Below, in pieces: positions 50,789 to 62,554 of a DNA stretch of 64,000 nucleotides; within the stretch, counting starts at the first letter, position 1; each line of letters opens with the position of its first letter. This DNA comes from Enterobacter sp. Cy-643 (GTDB lineage: Bacteria > Pseudomonadota > Gammaproteobacteria > Enterobacterales > Enterobacteriaceae). The stretch covers positions 744,001 to 808,000 of the forward strand of contig NZ_VWWV01000002.1 of NCBI RefSeq assembly GCF_011752815.1. The letters are read 5' to 3'. The position numbers and the translations under genes were made by a program. The notes below the pieces were generated by a model. The model had not been told where the DNA came from. It made no database searches and was given only the letters and a program-made list of their open reading frames with translations.

Positions 50789-52063
50789 TTATTCACCGGA
50801 TGCCTGCTGTGCTTCCGGCTTACCATAAATTAATAGCGGCTTGGACTGGCCAGCGATGACGGACTCGTCAATCACCACTTTTTCCACGTCGTCCAGAGAT
50901 GGCAGATCGTACATGGTGTCCAGCAGCGCGCCTTCCACGATGGAACGCAGGCCACGAGCACCGGTTTTACGAATCATCGCTTTCTTGGCAATCGCATCAA
51001 GCGCTTCATCACGGAATTCCAGCTCTACGCCTTCCAGATTGAACAATGCCTGATACTGTTTGGTCAGGGCATTTTTCGGCTCTTTCAGGATCTGGATCAG
51101 CGCGTCTTCGCTCAGTTCGCTTAAGGTTGCGACCACCGGCAGACGACCGATGAATTCAGGGATCAGACCGAATTTGATCAGATCTTCCGGTTCAACCTGG
51201 CCGAGCAGCTGGCCTTCGCTGGCTTTCTCAGACTTCGCTTTTACCGTTGCGCCAAAGCCGATACCAGAACCCGTTTCCACACGGTTCGCGATAACTTTAT
51301 CCAGGCCTGCAAATGCGCCGCCGCAGATAAACAGAATCTTGGAGGTATCAACCTGCAGGAATTCCTGCTGTGGATGCTTACGGCCACCCTGAGGTGGAAC
51401 GGCAGCCACGGTGCCTTCAATCAGTTTCAGCAGCGCCTGCTGCACGCCTTCACCGGACACGTCACGGGTGATCGACGGGTTATCAGATTTGCGAGAGATT
51501 TTGTCAATCTCATCAATGTACACGATGCCACGCTGGGCTTTTTGTACGTCGTAGTCGCATTTCTGCAGCAGCTTCTGAATGATGTTTTCAACGTCTTCAC
51601 CCACGTAACCTGCTTCGGTCAGCGTGGTTGCATCGGCCATGGTAAATGGCACATCCAGCAGGCGAGCCAGCGTTTCTGCCAGCAGCGTTTTACCGCTGCC
51701 GGTCGGGCCTATCAGCAGGATGTTGCTTTTACCCAGCTCAACGCCGTTGGACGTGTCGCTGTTGCGCAGACGTTTGTAGTGGTTGTAAACCGCAACCGCC
51801 AACACTTTTTTCGCCTGCTCCTGACCGATAACATAATCGTCAAGATGGTGGCGAATTTCGTGCGGCGTTGGCAACGCACTGCGTTCACGGTGCGGCGCAA
51901 CTTCTTTAATCTCTTCGCGAATGATGTCGTTGCATAAATCGACACACTCATCGCAGATATACACTGACGGCCCGGCAATCAGCTTGCGCACTTCATGCTG
52001 GCTTTTGCCGCAAAAAGAGCAGTACAGCAGTTTGCCTGAACCGTCTTTGCGCTTATCTGTCAT
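50789..52063 (-). CDS. clpX: ClpX, ATPase subunit of ClpXP
   Basis: A 424-residue AAA+ unfoldase of E. coli ClpX length. The N-terminal zinc domain has CSFCGKSQ and CDECVDLC (four cysteines), Walker A is GPTGSGKT (about 119-126) and the IGF loop that docks on ClpP reads '[13 protein letters not shown]'. It feeds tagged proteins to ClpP. The start MTDKRKDG at 52063 fits; the longer frame is not conserved. clpP is 132 bases upstream. Confidence 0.98.
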   Translation of the reverse strand: MTDKRKDGSGKLLYCSFCGKSQHEVRKLIAGPSVYICDECVDLCNDIIREEIKEVAPHRERSALPTPHEIRHHLDDYVIGQEQAKKVLAVAVYNHYKRLRNSDTSNGVELGKSNILLIGPTGSGKTLLAETLARLLDVPFTMADATTLTEAGYVGEDVENIIQKLLQKCDYDVQKAQRGIVYIDEIDKISRKSDNPSITRDVSGEGVQQALLKLIEGTVAAVPPQGGRKHPQQEFLQVDTSKILFICGGAFAGLDKVIANRVETGSGIGFGATVKAKSEKASEGQLLGQVEPEDLIKFGLIPEFIGRLPVVATLSELSEDALIQILKEPKNALTKQYQALFNLEGVELEFRDEALDAIAKKAMIRKTGARGLRSIVEGALLDTMYDLPSLDDVEKVVIDESVIAGQSKPLLIYGKPEAQQASGE

Positions 52064-52195
52064 CAGTAAAACCTCTTCTCTGTTTCTGTGCGCTACCACC
52101 GGTAGCACAAGTGCCATTCTACGGCGCAGCCGATAGTGAAGCGTTAAGTCAGGCCGCCACTTTGACTATAGTATAGCGGCCCAAAGCTTCGGGCA

Positions 52196-52819
52196 TTAGT
52201 TACGGTGAGTCAGGATCGAATCGACTAAACCGTACTCTACCGCTTCGCTTGCGGAGAGGAAACGATCGCGCTCGGTGTCTTTCTCGATTTGTTCAAGCGA
52301 TTTGCCCGTATGTTCCGCCATCAGCTCGTTCATACGTGCTTTCACTTTCAGGATCTCTTTAGCGTGGATTTCGATATCCGTCGCCTGGCCCTGGTAGCCG
52401 CCCAGCGGCTGGTGAATCATGACGCGGGAGTTAGGCAGGCAGAAACGCTTACCTTTTGCCCCTGCGGTCAGCAGGAATGCGCCCATCGAGCAAGCCTGGC
52501 CCATACAAATGGTGCTGACGTCCGGCTTAATAAACTTCATGGTGTCGTAAATCGACATCCCGGCCGTAATTACGCCACCCGGAGAGTTGATGTAAAGATA
52601 GATATCTTTTTCCGGGTTTTCTGCTTCCAGAAACAGCATCTGCGCCACAATCAGGTTAGCCATATGATCTTCTACCTGACCGGTCAGGAAGATGACGCGC
52701 TCCTTAAGCAGACGAGAATAAATATCGTATGAACGTTCGCCGCGGGATGTTTGTTCAACAACCATCGGCACCAGGGCCATATGGGGTGCTAATTGATCTC
52801 GTTCGCCACTGTATGACAT
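52196..52819 (-). CDS. clpP: ClpP protease subunit
   Basis: A 207-residue serine protease of E. coli ClpP length that forms the 14-subunit chamber served by ClpX and ClpA. The nucleophile Ser lies in [11 protein letters not shown] (residue 111 by E. coli numbering; here the residue before it is Cys where E. coli has Ala) and the His in '[11 protein letters not shown]'; the Asp follows in '[10 protein letters not shown]'. The short N-terminal propeptide is present. It is followed by clpX, and preceded by tig on the same strand. Confidence 0.98.
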   Translation of the reverse strand: MSYSGERDQLAPHMALVPMVVEQTSRGERSYDIYSRLLKERVIFLTGQVEDHMANLIVAQMLFLEAENPEKDIYLYINSPGGVITAGMSIYDTMKFIKPDVSTICMGQACSMGAFLLTAGAKGKRFCLPNSRVMIHQPLGGYQGQATDIEIHAKEILKVKARMNELMAEHTGKSLEQIEKDTERDRFLSASEAVEYGLVDSILTHRN

Positions 52820-53044
52820 GTCCGTCTCCTGGAGTAATTAAGCCTACTGTACTGATTCTACTTGAGACGCAGGATATTGACTATGTTCCTTGCGCCGATT
52901 CTGGACGGAGTCAGTCAGGGATTGTTAATGGAACCTCACCCGAATAATGGGGATGATTTGCCCTGTTTCAAGCATAACAACCTTTTGTTGTTACGCTAAC
53001 CCTGAAATGGGGATTTATTGATCGCTTATCGTGTGATTTAGCAA

Positions 53045-53076
53045 TAAAAAAAGCCCGCCACCAAAAGGTGACGGGC
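53045..53076 (-). terminator. tig terminator
   Basis: GCCCGTCACC-TTTT-GGTGGCGGGC on the minus strand (53076-53053) followed by a run of seven T residues (the A run 53045-53051). It lies about 37 bases after the tig stop. The rest of the 294-base gap to clpP holds the clpP promoter region and no gene. Confidence 0.92.
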
Positions 53077-53113
53077 CTGATGCGGCTATTTTTGGCTAAT
53101 AAGCCAAAAGTAC

Positions 53114-54760
<1,647 letters not shown>

Positions 54761-55078
54761 TCAGGCAATGCTGCCCGCGCCACGGCAGTTCGGGGAGGCA
54801 AACACTGTGTCCTGCAGCCCTTCCCACTCTTTGACGGTGTAAGTGTGCAGCGCCAGCGCGTGTACAGGGCCTGCGAGTTCCTCGCTTAATGTGCCATAAA
54901 TCATGCGATGGCGGTTTAAAAAGCGTTCGCCGGTAAAACGATCGCTAACCAGCACCACCTTGAAATGGCTTTCGGAGCCCGCCGGAACATTGTGACGATA
55001 GCTTTCATCCACGACTTCCAGGTACGCGGGGGTAAAGGCGGCTTTTAACTTATCTTCTATCTGCTCGCGTATCAGCAT
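54761..55078 (-). CDS. bolA: BolA transcription regulator
   Basis: A 105-residue protein, the same length as E. coli BolA, of the class II KH-like fold; the signature '[43 protein letters not shown]' is nearly unchanged. It affects cell shape and biofilm under stress and pairs with monothiol glutaredoxin. The ATG at 55078 fits the conserved N-terminus; the longer frame is not conserved. Confidence 0.96.
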   Translation of the reverse strand: MLIREQIEDKLKAAFTPAYLEVVDESYRHNVPAGSESHFKVVLVSDRFTGERFLNRHRMIYGTLSEELAGPVHALALHTYTVKEWEGLQDTVFASPNCRGAGSIA

Positions 55079-55383
55079 GAACTTTCTCCTCGACAACGTA
55101 GAGATGCCACTCATCCCTTTAAATGTTAGCCGCTTTTAGCCAGATTTTGCTTTGAACACAACAAAAATTTAACTTTCGCGGGCCTTTCTTCATCCGGTTA
55201 TCAGAACGTTCATAGGGTTAAGGCACTAAACCGAATGAAAAGTGTCAGAAGGTTTTGCTGAAGCCCGGAAAAATGGCAACGCGATGAAATTCCGTGCGTT
55301 AAGCACTTCCCCTGCACGACCGCAGTGTTATGATGGCGTGATTTTTTATCAGCCTGCCCTTTGAGTACATTGAGAAAGCGAAC
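55079..55383. promoter_or_regulatory. bolA-yajG divergent control region
   Basis: This gap of 305 bases holds no gene. It should contain the divergent promoters of bolA and yajG; it is AT-rich on the bolA side. I do not see a strong consensus promoter or a known operator in it. Confidence 0.3.
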
Positions 55384-55962
55384 ATGTTAAAAAAATTACT
55401 TTTCCCGCTGGTTGCCATGTTTATGCTGGCCAGCTGCGCAACACCGCCAACCACCATTGAAGTGTCGCCAAAGATCACCCTGCCACAGCAGGATCCAAGC
55501 CTGATGGGCGTAACGCTAAGCATCAACGGTGCCGATCAGCGCACCAGCCAGGCGCTGGCGAAAGTGACCCGCGACAATCAGCTAGTCACGCTGACGCCAT
55601 CCCGCGATCTGCGCTTCCTGCTGCAGGAAGTGCTGGAGAAACAGATGACCGCGCGCGGTTACATGATTGGACCAAACAGCCCGGTTGACCTGCAGATCAT
55701 CGTTAACCAGCTGTATGCAGACGTTTCCCAGGGTAACGTGCGCTACAACATCGCCACTAAAGCGGATATCTCCATCATTGCGACCGCGAAGAACGGTAAC
55801 AAGATGACCAAGAACTACCGCTCCAGCTATAACGTTGAAGGCGCTTTCCAGGCGACCAATAAAAATATCGCCGACGCGGTTAACTCCGTGCTGACCGATA
55901 CCATTGCGGATATGGCTCAGGACACCAGCGTTCACGACTTCGTTAAGCAGAACGCTCGTTAA
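55384..55962 (+). CDS. yajG: YajG lipoprotein
   Basis: A 192-residue outer-membrane lipoprotein of the YajG family, with the signal MLKKLLFPLVAMFMLASC and the lipidated Cys18. The body is nearly the same as in E. coli ('GADQRTSQALAKVTRDNQLVTLTPSRDLRFLLQEVLEKQMTARGYMIGPN'). Function unknown. It stands directly before ampG, 57 bases apart, and the two are likely co-transcribed. Confidence 0.95.
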   Translation: MLKKLLFPLVAMFMLASCATPPTTIEVSPKITLPQQDPSLMGVTLSINGADQRTSQALAKVTRDNQLVTLTPSRDLRFLLQEVLEKQMTARGYMIGPNSPVDLQIIVNQLYADVSQGNVRYNIATKADISIIATAKNGNKMTKNYRSSYNVEGAFQATNKNIADAVNSVLTDTIADMAQDTSVHDFVKQNAR

Positions 55963-56019
55963 TTTTTACCCCGTTGGCCTGCTCACGCGGGCCAACAACA
56001 GAGTTTGTACAATTCCCCT

Positions 56020-57495
56020 ATGTCCAATCATTATCTGCGCATCTTTCAGCAGCCAAAATCAGCCATTTTGCTGATTCTGGGCTTCGCGTCCGGCCTACCT
56101 CTAGCCCTGACTTCAGGTACGCTTCAGGCCTGGATGACCGTCGAAAATATCGACCTGAAAACCATCGGTTTCTTCTCGCTTGTGGGCCAGGCCTACGTCT
56201 TTAAGTTTCTTTGGTCGCCGGTAATGGATCGCTACACCCCGCCGCTGCTCGGGCGTCGTCGTGGCTGGCTGTTAATTACGCAAATTCTGTTGTTGGTGGC
56301 GATTGCCGCTATGGGATTCCTTGAACCCTCCTCGCAGCTGCGCTGGATGGCAGCTCTGGCGGTGATCATCGCCTTCTGCTCTGCCTCCCAGGACATTGTT
56401 TTTGATGCCTGGAAAACCGACGTTCTGTCCGCCGAGGAACGCGGTACCGGCGCGGCCATCAGCGTGCTTGGCTACCGCCTGGCGATGCTGGTTTCCGGCG
56501 GCCTCGCGCTCTGGCTGGCGGACCGCTATTTGGGCTGGCAGGCCACTTACTGGCTGATGGCGGCCCTGCTTGTGCCCTGTATTATCGCCACGCTTTTGGC
56601 GCCAGAACCTACCGATGCCGTCCCCGTTCCTAAAAGCCTGGAGCGCGCCGTCGTTGAGCCGCTGCGTGACTTCTTTGGCCGCAACAATGCCTGGCTGATT
56701 TTGCTGCTGATTGTGCTTTATAAGCTGGGCGATGCCTTTGCCATGAGCCTGACCACTACGTTCCTGATCCGCGGCGTTGGCTTTGATGCCGGTGAAGTTG
56801 GCGTGGTGAACAAAACGCTTGGGCTGTGCGCCACCATTTTCGGCGCGCTGCTTGGCGGGATGCTAATGCAAAAGCTGACGCTGTTCCGCGCCTTGCTGAT
56901 CTTCGGCATTTTGCAGGGGGTGTCCAACGCCGGTTACTGGCTGCTGTCGGTAACGGATAAAGACATGATTACCATGGCGAGCGCGGTGTTCTTCGAAAAC
57001 CTCTGCGGTGGCATGGGTACCGCGGCCTTCGTGGCGCTGCTGATGACGCTGTGCAATAAGTCATTTTCAGCCACTCAGTTTGCGCTGCTTTCCGCCCTTT
57101 CCGCCGTTGGCCGCGTGTATGTCGGCCCGATTGCAGGCTGGTTTGTGGAAGCCCACGGCTGGCCGACGTTCTACCTGTTCTCCGTGGTCGCCGCGGTACC
57201 GGGCATCCTGTTATTGCTGGTCTGTAAGCGCACGCTGGAATTCACACAGCAAAACGAAACCTTCATGTCACGTAGCGAATTTGCCCCGGCTTACCGCCTG
57301 GCGCTGCGTATTCTGGGCTTTGGCTGCCTGCTGCTGGCGGCGTGGCTGCTGGTCATTATCAGCAATGCGCTGGGGCTGACCGAATGGACGTTTGCTTTAC
57401 AGCTGCTGGAATGGGGCGCTTTGTTCGCCATCGGTGGGATTCTGTTTGGCGGCCTGCTGGACTTCCTCGCCCTGCGCAAAACCGCGCTTATCTGA
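56020..57495 (+). CDS. ampG: Muropeptide permease AmpG
   Basis: A 491-residue major-facilitator permease of E. coli length with twelve to fourteen spans. It brings anhydro-muropeptides released from the cell wall into the cytoplasm for recycling, and thereby feeds the AmpR switch of ampC beta-lactamase in species that carry it. The start MSNHYLRIFQQP matches the E. coli N-terminus. The next gene on this side in E. coli is cyoA; here it is unrelated. Confidence 0.97.
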   Translation: MSNHYLRIFQQPKSAILLILGFASGLPLALTSGTLQAWMTVENIDLKTIGFFSLVGQAYVFKFLWSPVMDRYTPPLLGRRRGWLLITQILLLVAIAAMGFLEPSSQLRWMAALAVIIAFCSASQDIVFDAWKTDVLSAEERGTGAAISVLGYRLAMLVSGGLALWLADRYLGWQATYWLMAALLVPCIIATLLAPEPTDAVPVPKSLERAVVEPLRDFFGRNNAWLILLLIVLYKLGDAFAMSLTTTFLIRGVGFDAGEVGVVNKTLGLCATIFGALLGGMLMQKLTLFRALLIFGILQGVSNAGYWLLSVTDKDMITMASAVFFENLCGGMGTAAFVALLMTLCNKSFSATQFALLSALSAVGRVYVGPIAGWFVEAHGWPTFYLFSVVAAVPGILLLLVCKRTLEFTQQNETFMSRSEFAPAYRLALRILGFGCLLLAAWLLVIISNALGLTEWTFALQLLEWGALFAIGGILFGGLLDFLALRKTALI

Positions 57496-57510
57496 TAAGA
57501 ATAAAAAAAT

Positions 57511-57566
57511 GGGCGGATGACCGCCCGGTAAGAGAAAGCCGGCGAGGTCACCCTTCCGGCTTTTTT
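57511..57566. terminator. Terminators between ampG and the flavoprotein gene
   Basis: GGGCGG-ATGA-CCGCCC (57511-57526) is followed by the longer AAAGCCGG...CCGGCTTTTTT (57536-57566), whose T run serves the plus strand. They end ampG and the convergent flavoprotein gene. Confidence 0.8.
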
Positions 57567-57572
57567 ATCGCC

Positions 57573-60350
57573 TTAAGCCAGCGCGTGGGCCGCTGCATTT
57601 TGCCCGGCAAGCGTACCAAAGATGATGATATCGGCGACGGCGTTGCCGCCAATGCGGTTGGCACCGTGGATACCGCCCACCACTTCACCCGCAGCCCAGA
57701 CGCCCTGGATCACCTGATGCTGTTCGGTTACCACTTCTGCACTGGTGTTAATAGTCACCCCGCCCATCGTGTGGTGAACCCCCGGCGCAATACGGATCGC
57801 GTAATAAGGCCCGGTGTCCAGCGGGAAACGCATCCCGGTGGTACGCCCAAAGTCCTCGTCCTTTTTCTGCTTCACAAAACCGTTGTAGCGATCCAGCGTT
57901 TGCTGCAGCGCGTGCGCATCCATATTCAGCTTCACCGCCAGCTCTTCCGCCGTTGGCGCGCTGATTACAAACCCACGAGCGATGTATTCGTCCGCCGCTT
58001 TGTTGTTCTGGCGTACCTGCTCATCAAACAGGATCCAGGCACTTTTCTCCGGCAGAGCGATAATCTCTGCGGAAACCTTGTCACGGGTTTCCAGCTCATT
58101 GAAGAAGCGCTGTCCTTCCTGACTGACCAGAATAGCCCCGCCGCCGCGAATGGACTCGGAGATCAGATAAGAAGTCGTTTGCTCCACGGTCGGGTGGATC
58201 TGGATCTGATCCATGTCCACCGTACCGGCGCCGATCTTCTCCAGCAGAGCAATACCGCTCCCGGTCGCGCCTTTATGGTTGGTGGTCACAAAGCCTTTCA
58301 GTTCCGGGCGGTAGTGAACCACCATTTTACGGTTGGCGCTGAAGCCACCGGTGGCCACAACCACGCTTTTCGCCAGCAAAATATGGTGTTCGTTATATTC
58401 GTTAGCGACTTTAACCCCGGTTACCACGCCATTCTCATGCAGGATCTCTTCCACGGTGGTATCCAGCAGAACGTCGATACTGCGCTGGTTGACGTTGTTG
58501 ACCAGGCCGCTTATCAGGAAGCCGCCGACGGCCGAGCGGTCTGCCGGGCGGTGTGTACGGTCAATGCTCATCCCGCCGGTGATGGTAATGTCGTTCAGGA
58601 CGATATCCAGGCTTGCCAGCCAGTCAATGGCGCCGGGCGCGCGCTCGACGAACTCTTTGAGCAGTTCGGTATTGTTTCTGAATTTACCGCCTTTCAGCGT
58701 CTCATCGTAGAACAGCTCTTTGCTGTCTTTAATGCCCTTCATCGCCTGGAAGCGCGTTTCCGCGGCGTTCATGCCCACGGAGGCTTTGATGGTGTTGCCG
58801 CCGATGGTTGGCATCTTCTCGATGATCACCACGCGGGCACCGGCGTCAGCAGCACGAATAGCCGCCGCCAGGCCTGCACCGCCGCTGCCGATCACCGCCA
58901 CATCGTAGCTTTGTGGCGCATCCGGGTTGCCGCCTTCTTCAATCACATGTTCTTTGCTGGAGGTGGTCATCGCGCGGGAGACCGCTTTCTTCAGGGCCTC
59001 ACTTTGTGCCGTTGCCCCGGTCACCGCATCCACATACGGGCTGTTGGCCACCAGCATACGCGAGCGTAAAATTTCGAAACTTGGGGTGAAATCGACATCC
59101 ACCGAATCGTCCTGAACCAGGGAAATGTCGGTAATACGGTCGGTGTCGAGCGTGACGCTGATTTTGAGCTTGAGCGCTTCGGCCTCTACTTTTTCCTGGA
59201 AGACCCCGGCTTTGTATTTGCGGCCAGTGGTGCTGGTGTCGCGGATCATGGCATCGACCAGCGAGAAGCGCCACAGCGGCTCAGGGATCAGCAATTCTTC
59301 GCGCTTAGTGCTGTCAATGAACAGATCAAGCGTTTCATTTTTTAGAATGCGATCGGCCCAGTCCGGGTAGGCAATACAGGCTTTCCCGACGGCAATCAGG
59401 TCGTACCCGAGGCCCAGCGCCTCTTCGGCATCAGTGCGGTTAACGACCCCGCCCACCCCGATAACCGGCACTTTCGCCAGCGTTTCAGACCGCATCGCCA
59501 GATACTTGTCGATCAGCATGGTCGGATCTTTGGTATCGACGATCGACGCACGCTTGAAGTAGCCCACGGAGAAGTGCACGTAATCAACGCCCCTTTCCGC
59601 CAGCTTTTCCAGCAGGTACATGGTGTCGTCGAAGCGAATGCCGGGCACCTCAATCTCTTCCGGCGAGAAACGGTAGCCGATAATAAAGGAAGCATCGGCG
59701 AAGCGGCTGGCCATTTTGTGGGTGATTTCGAGCACTTCCAGCGGGAATCTGGCGCGGTTGTCGCGGCTGCCGCCCCACTTATCGTCACGCTGGTTAGAGT
59801 TTGGCGAATAGAACTGCTGAATCAGGTAAGTGTTTGCGCCGTGGATCTCCACGCCGTCGAATCCGGCTTTGATCGCACGGTTCACGGCATCGCCAAACTT
59901 GGTGATCATCACATCCACTTCTTCGGCGGTAAGGGCTTCTGGCGTGGTGGCCCCTTCACGCGGTGCGGCAATGGCGCTCGGCGCGACGGGCTTCTTGCCG
60001 CCAATCAGCTCCGGCTCAACCATTCGGCCGCCGTGATAAATCTGCAGAATGGCTTTCGAGCCACGGGATTTAATCGCGCTGGCAATTCGCGCGAGTCCTG
60101 GAATTTTGTTGTCACTGTCGATAGCCAGTGCACCGGGGAAAGCGGGGCCTTTAGGATCGATAAAGCAGCATTCGACGATAACGGTACCGATGGTGCCCGC
60201 GCGTTCGCGGTAATACTCAACCAAATCGCTGGGCACGCTACCGTCGTAAAAACCGGTACAGGTGGTCATCGGCGCCATGATCAGGCGGTTTTTCAGCACC
60301 GCGCCGTTGGGCAAGGTGAGTGGCTTCAGGATCGGAGTTTTGGAGTTCAT
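57573..60350 (-). CDS. Three-domain NADH:fumarate reductase-type flavoprotein
   Basis: A 925-residue cytoplasmic flavoprotein. Residues about 1-345 are an old-yellow-enzyme-like NADH:flavin oxidoreductase ('NRLIMAPMTTCTGFYDGS', 'GFDGVEIHGANTYLIQQFYSPNSNQRDDKWGG'). Residues about 375-460 are an FMN_bind domain with the flavinylation motif DAVTGAT; ApbE would attach FMN to Thr447. Residues about 480-925 are a fumarate-reductase/flavocytochrome FAD domain (GSGGAG at 488-493, 'RFFNELETRDKVSAEI', 'HTMGGVTIN', 'GGIHGANRIGGNAVAD', with the Arg and His residues that bind the dicarboxylate). The architecture is that of the soluble NADH:fumarate reductase of Klebsiella and of the acrylate and cinnamate reductases of Vibrio. 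It is divergent from a dicarboxylate carrier. Confidence 0.85.
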   Translation of the reverse strand: MNSKTPILKPLTLPNGAVLKNRLIMAPMTTCTGFYDGSVPSDLVEYYRERAGTIGTVIVECCFIDPKGPAFPGALAIDSDNKIPGLARIASAIKSRGSKAILQIYHGGRMVEPELIGGKKPVAPSAIAAPREGATTPEALTAEEVDVMITKFGDAVNRAIKAGFDGVEIHGANTYLIQQFYSPNSNQRDDKWGGSRDNRARFPLEVLEITHKMASRFADASFIIGYRFSPEEIEVPGIRFDDTMYLLEKLAERGVDYVHFSVGYFKRASIVDTKDPTMLIDKYLAMRSETLAKVPVIGVGGVVNRTDAEEALGLGYDLIAVGKACIAYPDWADRILKNETLDLFIDSTKREELLIPEPLWRFSLVDAMIRDTSTTGRKYKAGVFQEKVEAEALKLKISVTLDTDRITDISLVQDDSVDVDFTPSFEILRSRMLVANSPYVDAVTGATAQSEALKKAVSRAMTTSSKEHVIEEGGNPDAPQSYDVAVIGSGGAGLAAAIRAADAGARVVIIEKMPTIGGNTIKASVGMNAAETRFQAMKGIKDSKELFYDETLKGGKFRNNTELLKEFVERAPGAIDWLASLDIVLNDITITGGMSIDRTHRPADRSAVGGFLISGLVNNVNQRSIDVLLDTTVEEILHENGVVTGVKVANEYNEHHILLAKSVVVATGGFSANRKMVVHYRPELKGFVTTNHKGATGSGIALLEKIGAGTVDMDQIQIHPTVEQTTSYLISESIRGGGAILVSQEGQRFFNELETRDKVSAEIIALPEKSAWILFDEQVRQNNKAADEYIARGFVISAPTAEELAVKLNMDAHALQQTLDRYNGFVKQKKDEDFGRTTGMRFPLDTGPYYAIRIAPGVHHTMGGVTINTSAEVVTEQHQVIQGVWAAGEVVGGIHGANRIGGNAVADIIIFGTLAGQNAAAHALA

Positions 60351-60995
60351 TCTTTATCATTCCAGCAGGTGAGGTCGACATTGTCCGGCACTCAATGAAT
60401 AGCCCCGGCAGGCAACACAATTATCAGGGAGTAACGTAATTTGAATTAGAGAACAGAAACGGCAATTTTGCGGAATATATTTTTCGAATGTTAGTCAACG
60501 CCTTAAAAAAAGCAAATACAAATAATAACCATAAATAACAGAAGGTTTTATATCACTTTGCTTCTGCTGAATAGTCTATGGCAATCAGCGAAGCGGCTAA
60601 TTTACATCAGGTTACGATTTGATCTTTAACCACCTAAAGACTATGGATATAAATGATGCAAATTTTTTAGTTAAATAAAATCGTTGGCTTTTTGCTATAC
60701 AGAAACCAAAATCAAATACCGAGCACGGCCAGCAGGAGCGCAAAAGAAGGGATAATCTCTCATTGTTTCAGTATGATGAAGGATTCAAGAAACACTCGCT
60801 TATCACTTAATAAATATAAGGTTAAATGGAGTTCAGGAGTAGGTGCGATGAGCGGTCAGATTTGCACCGGTTAAAAAAACTATCATGAATGTATAAAATT
60901 CTGCCTATAAAAGATGAGGTGGAAATAAAAGTCGGGAAACAGGTTTTGCAGGGAATATTAATCGAATTCATCATGATAACTTTAAGGCACAGGCT
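60351..60995. promoter_or_regulatory. Long AT-rich gap between the flavoprotein and dicarboxylate carrier genes
   Basis: This 645-base gap between divergent genes is clearly AT-rich and holds no convincing gene; a 60-codon frame around 60692-60874 has no ribosome site and no recognisable product. TTGATCTTTAACCA (60619-60632) matches an FNR site at eight of ten positions, which would suit anaerobic induction. AAGG at about 60984 serves the start of the carrier. No strong hairpin or repeat is seen. Confidence 0.4.
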
Positions 60996-62507
60996 ATGAC
61001 TAACACCTCAACAATAAGCGCGACGGCGAAAGCACCGCCCCCAGATGCGGGGAACAAAAAGCGCTTAATATTGCTATTTTTACCGATCCTGATCAGCATC
61101 ATTATATTACTACTCCCGGTTCCGGCCGGATTAGAACCGTACGCATGGCACTTCTTCGCCGTCTTCGTCGGCGTGATTGTCGGGCTGATCTTCGAACCCT
61201 TACCTGGGGCCGTTATCGGGCTGACGGGCATCGTGGTTATCGCCCTTTTCAGCCAGTGGCTGTTGTTTAGCCCGGCCGAGCTGGCCGATCCTAAATTTAA
61301 GCTGGCGAGCCAGTCCTTCCAGTGGGCCGTCAGCGGCTTTAGTAACTCCACCGTGTGGCTGATCTTCGGCGCCTTTATGTTTGCCGCGGGCTACGATAAA
61401 ACGCAGTTTGGCCGTCGTCTGGCGCTGATCCTGGTGAAGTACCTGGGCCGACGTAGCCTGACGCTGGGCTACGCGATCACCTTCGCCGACCTGCTGCTGG
61501 CCCCGTTCACACCGTCTAACACCGCGCGCAGCGGGGGGACTATTTACCCGATTATTGCCAACCTGCCGCCGCTGTATGGCTCTCTGCCTAACGACCCAAG
61601 TTCGCGCAGGATTGGCTCTTACCTGATGTGGGTGGCGATCAGCGCCGCCTGTATCACCAGCTCGATGTTCCTCTCCGCGCTGGCACCAAACCTGCTGGCG
61701 CTGGCGCTGGTGAAAAGCATCATCGGCTTTGAGATCTCCTGGGGGATGTGGTTCCTGGCCTTCCTGCCGCTGGGCGTGTTGCTGATCCTGACCATGCCGC
61801 TGCTGGCTTACTGGTTCTACCCGCCGGAAGTGAAGGTGAATGACGAAGTGCCGAAATGGGCTGCCGCAGAGCTGGAAAAACTGGGCAAACTGTCGCGCAA
61901 CGAAATCCTGCTGCTGCTGTTTGTCTGTAGCGCCCTGCTGATGTGGATTTTTGCCGCCGCGTGGATTGAGCCTGCCATGGCCGCCCTGCTGGTTATCGTG
62001 CTGATGCTGTGGACCGGCGTGCTGAACTGGAACGACATTATCAGCAATAAACCGGCCTGGAATACCTTCGCCTGGTTTGCCACCCTGGTGGCGCTGGCCG
62101 ATGGCCTGGCGCGCGTGGGCTTCATTGCCTGGCTGGGGAAAGAAGGTGCCGCGCTGCTGCACGGCTTCGACCCGCAGGTGTCGGCAGTGATGCTGCTGGT
62201 GGCGTTCTACCTGCTGCACTATCTGTTTGCCAGCACCACGGCGCACACCACCGCCCTGCTGCCGGCCACGCTGACCATCGCCGCATCAATTCCGGGGATT
62301 AATATGCCGGTCTTCTGCCTGATGATGGTGACCTCGCTCGGCGTGATGGGGATCATCACCCCTTACGGCACCGGCCCAAGCCCGATTTACTACGGCAGCG
62401 GCTACCTGCCCACCAAAGATTACTGGCGAATGGGTACCATCTTTGGCGCTATCTTCCTCTGTTCGCTGATGCTTATCAGCTACCCGTGGATGGTGCTGAT
62501 GTTCTGA
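60996..62507 (+). CDS. DASS-family dicarboxylate/citrate-type antiporter
   Basis: A 503-residue inner-membrane carrier of the CitT/TtdT (DASS) group with about twelve spans. The family motif LLAPFTPSNTARSGGTIYPIIANLPPLYGSLPND (about 168-202) and the C-terminal 'TSLGVMGIITPYGTGPSPIYYGSGYLPTKDYW' are intact; relatives exchange citrate, tartrate or fumarate for succinate. The start follows AAGGCACAGGCT. Its divergent neighbour is a fumarate-reductase-type enzyme, so fumarate (or a related unsaturated acid) in and succinate out is a sensible guess. Confidence 0.88.
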   Translation: MTNTSTISATAKAPPPDAGNKKRLILLFLPILISIIILLLPVPAGLEPYAWHFFAVFVGVIVGLIFEPLPGAVIGLTGIVVIALFSQWLLFSPAELADPKFKLASQSFQWAVSGFSNSTVWLIFGAFMFAAGYDKTQFGRRLALILVKYLGRRSLTLGYAITFADLLLAPFTPSNTARSGGTIYPIIANLPPLYGSLPNDPSSRRIGSYLMWVAISAACITSSMFLSALAPNLLALALVKSIIGFEISWGMWFLAFLPLGVLLILTMPLLAYWFYPPEVKVNDEVPKWAAAELEKLGKLSRNEILLLLFVCSALLMWIFAAAWIEPAMAALLVIVLMLWTGVLNWNDIISNKPAWNTFAWFATLVALADGLARVGFIAWLGKEGAALLHGFDPQVSAVMLLVAFYLLHYLFASTTAHTTALLPATLTIAASIPGINMPVFCLMMVTSLGVMGIITPYGTGPSPIYYGSGYLPTKDYWRMGTIFGAIFLCSLMLISYPWMVLMF

Positions 62508-62524
62508 TGCACAACGTTTGATGC

Positions 62525-62554
62525 AAAAGCCCCCGGCATACACCGGGGGCTTTT
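62525..62554. terminator. Bidirectional terminator between the carrier and the J-domain gene
   Basis: AAAAGCCCCCGG (62525-62536) and CCGGGGGCTTTT (62543-62554) form a perfect 12-base stem with a six-base loop, followed by TTATTTT on the plus strand. Confidence 0.94.

Noticed and set aside
52196-52819. Cysteine before the catalytic serine of ClpP as a possible altered protease
   Set aside because: The catalytic Ser, His and Asp are all in place, and the neighbouring residue varies among ClpP proteins, so I see no reason to expect a changed activity.
60692-60874. Small 60-codon frame in the long gap before the dicarboxylate carrier
   Set aside because: No ribosome site, no recognisable sequence and the composition of the surrounding AT-rich gap.
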